The position numbers and the translations under genes were made by a program. This document shows positions 8,936-12,881 of a stretch of DNA of 12,881 bases, in pieces; positions within the stretch are counted from its first letter, which is position 1; each line of letters opens with the position of its first letter. The stretch covers positions 1 to 12,881 of the forward strand of contig UZAN01000201.1 in assembly GCA_900618425.1 (NCBI GenBank), read 5' to 3'. This DNA comes from Echinostoma caproni (Eukaryota; Platyhelminthes; Trematoda; Plagiorchiida; Echinostomatidae). The notes below the pieces were generated by a model. That model was not told the origin of the DNA, ran no database searches, and saw only the letters and a program-made list of their open reading frames with translations.

Positions 8936-9560
8936 AGTTGTCCCCGTAGTTTGTGAGCATTTGGTTGCTGGTAATGTGTATTCCCTGCCCACATTGTCCA
9001 CTGCAGTTTTTATTAGAACACCATACGATGGTCGAGCAGTTAAATTGTTGACAGAAGCCCATGGAGTACTTTTCTACCATCAAGTGATCTTCTTCTAAAA
9101 CATGTGAAATGCTCCATGCAGAATAAGATGTAGCAGTTTGGAATAACTGAGCATAGTTTCAATTTCTCTCAGCGATATCTTGGTAAATTGTTTTATCAAC
9201 ACAGTAAAGCTGGTGTCATGTCCGCTTTCCAATCCCCTTTGTTTCCTAATTCGTCAAGAGTTTTCTCGGAATGCCTGAAAACCGTAAAGCTTATTTTTGT
9301 CAATTGGGATAAACAAACATAATGTACTGCAACGCATTTGATTTCCGTCTTTCTTAGTACGCGTACGGCTTAGAAACCAAGGTTTAAACTGCCTATTTCA
9401 AGAGTCTCAGAACGAACATTCAGGTTCGCCTAACGTTGCATTGTCTCCTTTCTCCTGGCAACACAACATAAATTGATTTGAAAGATAGCATCGTTGTGGT
9501 TGGACGATTGAGTATACAAAAATCCTTGTTAAGGGTGTTACAAGATCACTTTGAACAAAC
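8936..9560. other. No recognised gene
   Basis: This is where the thumb-linker and GIY-YIG parts of PLE copy B should lie, but no YQFQCxCG, RTERQ or IKRWKP-like block is seen in the + frames, so the copy is truncated or beyond recognition. A - frame at 8814-9083 lies antisense to the PLE and just after it, and is taken as a shadow. Confidence 0.45.
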
Positions 9561-9698
9561 AGCATGTTTGCATGCTCTGCTGCATTTCACATTTGGCGTA
9601 TCGATATCCGGCTGCATTGATGCAGCAGCTAAACAGGCTTGGTGTATCCAACCCTGCACAGATAACCCATCACATGTAGAACTCAAACCATGGGTTAT
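9561..9698. repeat. Cluster of three perfect hairpins
   Basis: Three stems lie within 138 bases: AGCATG/CATGCT (9561-9566 with 9571-9576, loop TTTG); GCTGCAT/ATGCAGC (9611-9617 with 9620-9626, two bases between); and ATAACCCAT/ATGGGTTAT (9662-9670 with 9690-9698, 19-base loop). Each is short, but the spacing is dense for AT-rich DNA. A 77-codon + frame from a TTG at 9478 to a stop at 9709-9711 covers the same stretch; its product has no motif I recognise. Nature unknown: structured RNA, transposon remnant or chance. Confidence 0.45.
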
Positions 9699-9711
9699 TG
9701 TTACTTTTTAG

Positions 9712-11441
9712 GAAGAAGTCGATGTTATGTATGAACTGGTTTCTTGTCTTCAGAAGTCTTTGGGTGGTTGTATGTAACTTTTCTATTCTGTGAGTAAACC
9801 TATACCTGCTCCCTCAACTAACCGAAATCCGTACGATTAGCGGCAGGATTGTTAAGGTAAATGTGCTTTATTTTCAGGATTGTATATTTACACTTCCAAT
9901 GTAACTCGTATCTACTTCAACTCATTCATAGGTAACACATTGTAACCCGTAGGTCGGATATGTACACTCGGCTTGTAACCTGTCGAAGAAAAATATTCAA
10001 CTTCATACATAAGGATACAATTGTATTTTAATCACTCACAAAGCTTGATAGCTACTTTTGACAATCAGAATATAGCGAGAAAATATGAGTTCTTGTGCAG
10101 TTAACGGACTTCTCAAGATGCCGTGAAGAACAGTTGCTTTTCAACATGTGGAACTTCTCTGTGGGCAGAAGATATAACGCTTCTTGTGCAACACCTGGAC
10201 AAATCATTCATTTCAAGAGATTCCAAACTTCAAAATGTCGACATATTGTACACAGCATTGTTAGTGGATCTTGTTCAACATTCATTGACACATGATTTCC
10301 GAGGTGCCTATTAATGGACAAGCGTTTACAGATAAGATAAATGATCACGTGAATAAATGCTAAAATTGTCTTTTTTTGTCGTTGTTCCTACTGTCATTCG
10401 AATCTGTTTATCTCTGTGAAAACCCGGAGGTGGATGCTCCTGAGTGTGTGTTTGTGTATGCAAAGATCTTTTATCATTGTCAGTTGAATGTAGCCGGATC
10501 TGATTCAGAGTTAAGCGCAAGGAAATACTATTACTGGACTCAAATTGACGGATGCGCTGAATGATGTACGTACGGGCGAAACTACTTTGCTTATGTACAT
10601 TTCAATTCTGTGAGTGATTTTCAAGTGATGCATGACAGAAACCTGTTTTGAGTGCAGCTGTAAGTGGAACATTGCAAACAGTTTAAACAATTCATTAACC
10701 TGAGTACACATTAAATAAATTCACAAGCGTTCAAACAAAGATGACCAAATTCTCAGATTATTCAATTCAGTTCAAAGAAATGAATTCGCTACTCAAAGCT
10801 TGTTTTTTACAACATTTTCTCTAATTTATCTTGTACTAGACCTGCCACGCTCATTGTTTGATCGGCAAATTCACACAGAAATTAATAAGGTTGTTTACGT
10901 CATAAACAATATCGGTTTAAGTTTCAGTAATACCGTACTCTTGAACATTGAAGACCCTGTAACGTCATTCACAAAGCCCCATATTCTAGCTTTGTTTTCT
11001 ATAGATGTATTTTTGTTTTTTTACGCATTTGATATCTGTTTTATCTGTTTCAATGATAAATATAATGTAACACCAATTAGCCAGAGTCCACGGAGAATAC
11101 TTATAAGGTGTTGCACAAATAGGATTCGTTCTTACTAGCAGCACCTGAAAGATTTTCGGAAATCAGTTATCTATTAAATATGGATGAAATGCAAAAAATA
11201 ACGTCATCCAATGATGAAGACCTCAGGTTGAGTAATACTAGTATCCCATGTACTCGTTGTAATTTATAGTATATATCAACTTTTTTCTTCGGGCAATCGA
11301 TGCTCGAAATGTTGGGAGATATTGTGCGCGCTGTCACAAAGCAGTAACCGACAGACCGAATCGCATCCAGTGTCCGATAACAGATTGGCAAATAAAATCT
11401 GCTTAGCACCTCTAATCCGCAAATTGCTCATTGGGCAGTAG
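9712..11441. other. No recognised gene; several weak open frames
   Basis: Contains a 69-codon + frame at 10105-10314 with helical-looking sequence (for example SKLQNVDILYTALLVDLVQH) that overlaps another 66-codon + frame, so at most one can be coding. The longest open frame of the window (112 codons, + strand, 10800-11138, TTG start) is Phe/Ile-rich. In AT-rich DNA of this length about one frame that long is expected by chance. The stretch at 10431-10460 is GT-rich. A T-rich tract at 10368-10385 could be part of a splice acceptor. Nothing here can be named. Confidence 0.4.
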
Positions 11442-11861
11442 AACCATGCCTATCACTGTCACTCAGACGACGTGAATTGCAGGGTCCGTTGTTTCTATCC
11501 TCCTGGTCTATTGTTACCAATCTTGGTGAAAAACAAAACGATGCCTATTCTGGCACTCGAGGCTTTATTTCCGAAATTGGGAACAAAAATGATCCAAGGC
11601 GACTCATCAAAAAGCTGATGTGATCACTTACATAGAGGAGCAGTTCTGAGTTACTTGGCAGCTCTATATGAAGTTCCAAAATGGCCTGAACTCTATGTGT
11701 TCGGATAGCTTACGCAAAACAGATTGATTAATCCGAACTCTCTTAAGAAAAATGAACTAGTGGATCACTTTGAAATAGTTTTGCAAAAGGGCAATCCTGT
11801 TTTAGGACCCAATGATTTCAACACACCAGATATGGAGAATGTCGTTAAAAAAATGCATTAA
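11442..11861 (+). pseudogene. Possible broken coding sequence, unidentified
   Basis: One frame runs 140 codons from just after a TAG (11439-11441) to a TAA at 11859-11861, with only two internal stops (TGA 11616-11618 and TAG 11706-11708). Its translation is protein-like: PILVKNKTMPILALEALFPK, later YLAALYEVPKWPELYVFG, then KNELVDHFEIVLQKGNPVLG and DFNTPDMENVV. I do not recognise the family. Low stop density over this length is not by itself significant given how many frames were examined, so the call rests on composition only. It could be a dead gene fragment, an old transposon protein or chance. Confidence 0.25.
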
Positions 11862-12047
11862 ATTTATTGTTTCCAGATGTGTTATTAACAATACTTTTAC
11901 TGATAATCTCTATATATTATTTTTAACTCCTCAGCCAACGAGACCATGATTAAGAGCAAATGATATTTTTATAACTGGTGGATGTCACATGCCTCTGTCA
12001 GTTGGATGGGTAAATTGGAATGTGAAAAAGATCAGTGCTATCGGTGT

Positions 12048-12129
12048 GGCCTCGTAGCTCAGCTGGTAGAGCATGCGCGTACAAAGCTTGGGCGGTGTCC
12101 ATGCGTGGGTTCGAGTCCCACCGAGGCTA
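12048..12129 (+). pseudogene. tRNA-like pseudogene or head of a tRNA-derived SINE
   Basis: An 82-base cloverleaf. The acceptor stem GGCCTCG/CGAGGCT (12048-12054 with 12122-12128) has 7 pairs, the outermost a G-T, with A at 12129 as discriminator. The D arm is GCTC/GAGC (12057-12060 with 12069-12072) and contains a perfect A box, TAGCTCAGCTGG. The T arm is GTGGG/CCCAC (12105-12109 with 12117-12121) with a perfect B box, GGTTCGAGTCC. The anticodon arm is poor: TGCGC/GCTTG has two G-C pairs, two wobbles and one mismatch. A forced anticodon would be ACA (Cys), which I do not trust. The 14-base region before the T arm is about 9 longer than in a normal class I tRNA, and CATGCG occurs twice (12072 and 12100). 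Pol III promoter boxes are intact; translation use is doubtful. No SINE tail was identified. Confidence 0.75.
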
Positions 12130-12881
12130 CTGAACTTCTAACAATCGACATACAAACTTCAAATCTGCCAAACAACTATTTGGATACTTTTGAAGTTAAA
12201 CGGAGGAGCTTTGCAAGATAAACACATTCTAACTAGGTTTAACGTGATCCTGTTCAATAGGTGAACCCCGAGACTTATTTGTGTAGTAATTCAATACATC
12301 TCAAAACAATTGAGTTTTATGTCAAAAATATGTCATCTAGTGTACTATCCCGAACAATTAACTGTCGCTTCTTTATACGATAGCGAAAATTTACATCTTA
12401 AAAGTGAAACAACGGTAAATACGTGATTCGGCTTTGTCTATTCTGCCTAATAAATGTGATGTGTTCCATTGACCTGAATTGACGAGTTGCAACCCGAGCT
12501 TTTTTGACACACAACAGTATATTAAACAGTAGTTGAGAAGTTTCTTTAAATTGATGGTAACTTATATAACGGACGCAAACCTTTGCACAAACTTTACTTT
12601 AAACAATGCAGTGCGAGAGTAAAATTTTATTTTAAGTCATAGAATAAGCTCGTGGTTGTAATCAGAGCACAAATCGTGGGCGAAAATGTTTTCGGTGAGT
12701 TTAATTGTTGTATTCATTGTATCATGGAAAAAGCAACTAGAGAGTGATGTGTTGGGGTCAAACAGTTGACATCATTTATTACTAGTAAATGGATGAAGAG
12801 GGAGGAAGAGGTTCAATTTTATTTCTTTGGTTCGCTTATGAAAGAGCTACTTCATCATTTGTATTGATTTGGGTTGTCACT
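12130..12881. other. No recognised gene
   Basis: AT-rich. If the tRNA-like element heads a SINE, its body would start here, but I see no simple-repeat or A-rich end. A short stem CTCAA/TTGAG (12300-12313) and a purine-rich run at about 12793-12810 are the only local structures. No exon with convincing splice sites was seen. Confidence 0.45.

Noticed and set aside
10800..11138. 112-codon + frame, the longest in the window
   Set aside because: Starts at TTG, is Phe/Ile-rich as expected from AT-rich DNA, shows no known motif, and one frame this long is expected by chance.
11982..12221. 79-codon + open frame containing GLVAQLVEHARTKLG and GSSPTEA
   Set aside because: This peptide pattern is the familiar false translation of a tRNA gene. 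The frame simply reads through the tRNA-like element at 12048-12129.

Overview
This looks like AT-rich nuclear DNA from an animal. It has no bacterial-style gene packing or ribosome binding sites. Most open frames are short and chance-like, and the only clear coding relics are Penelope-like retroelements (PLEs) with split, stop-riddled frames. PLEs with this RT and GIY-YIG layout are common in flatworms, including trematodes, and in other invertebrates. I think a flatworm is plausible, but nothing here fixes the taxon.

Layout. 60-1157 is the 3' half of a decayed PLE on the + strand: RT palm, thumb, linker and GIY-YIG endonuclease, ending at the expected C-terminus. 1158-3988 is AT-rich sequence with nothing I can name. 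3989-4145 holds a possible piece of the N-terminal part of a PLE protein. 4950-4972 is a perfect 9-bp hairpin. 5282-5756 is the best candidate for host coding sequence: a 98-codon open frame on the - strand overlaps an 83-codon exon-like frame on the + strand, and I cannot decide which is real. 6245-6376 looks like a symmetric internal exon on the + strand. 7881-7994 is a GC-richer foldback with 15-bp arms. About 8155-8935 is a second PLE, covering the region from the ILPA block through the RT fingers and palm into the start of the thumb, after which the match is lost. 9561-9698 carries three perfect hairpins in a row. 11442-11861 is a weak candidate for a broken coding sequence. 12048-12129 is a tRNA-like element with intact pol III A and B boxes but a poor anticodon arm and an overlong variable region, so it is a tRNA pseudogene or the head of a tRNA-derived SINE.

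No intact protein-coding gene is complete inside the window. It reads as intergenic or intronic DNA with layered retroelement debris and perhaps one or two exons of unidentified host genes. I found no new multi-gene system. The observations most worth testing are the opposed frames at 5282-5756, the symmetric exon at 6245-6376, the unusual tRNA-like element and the hairpin cluster near 9.6 kb.
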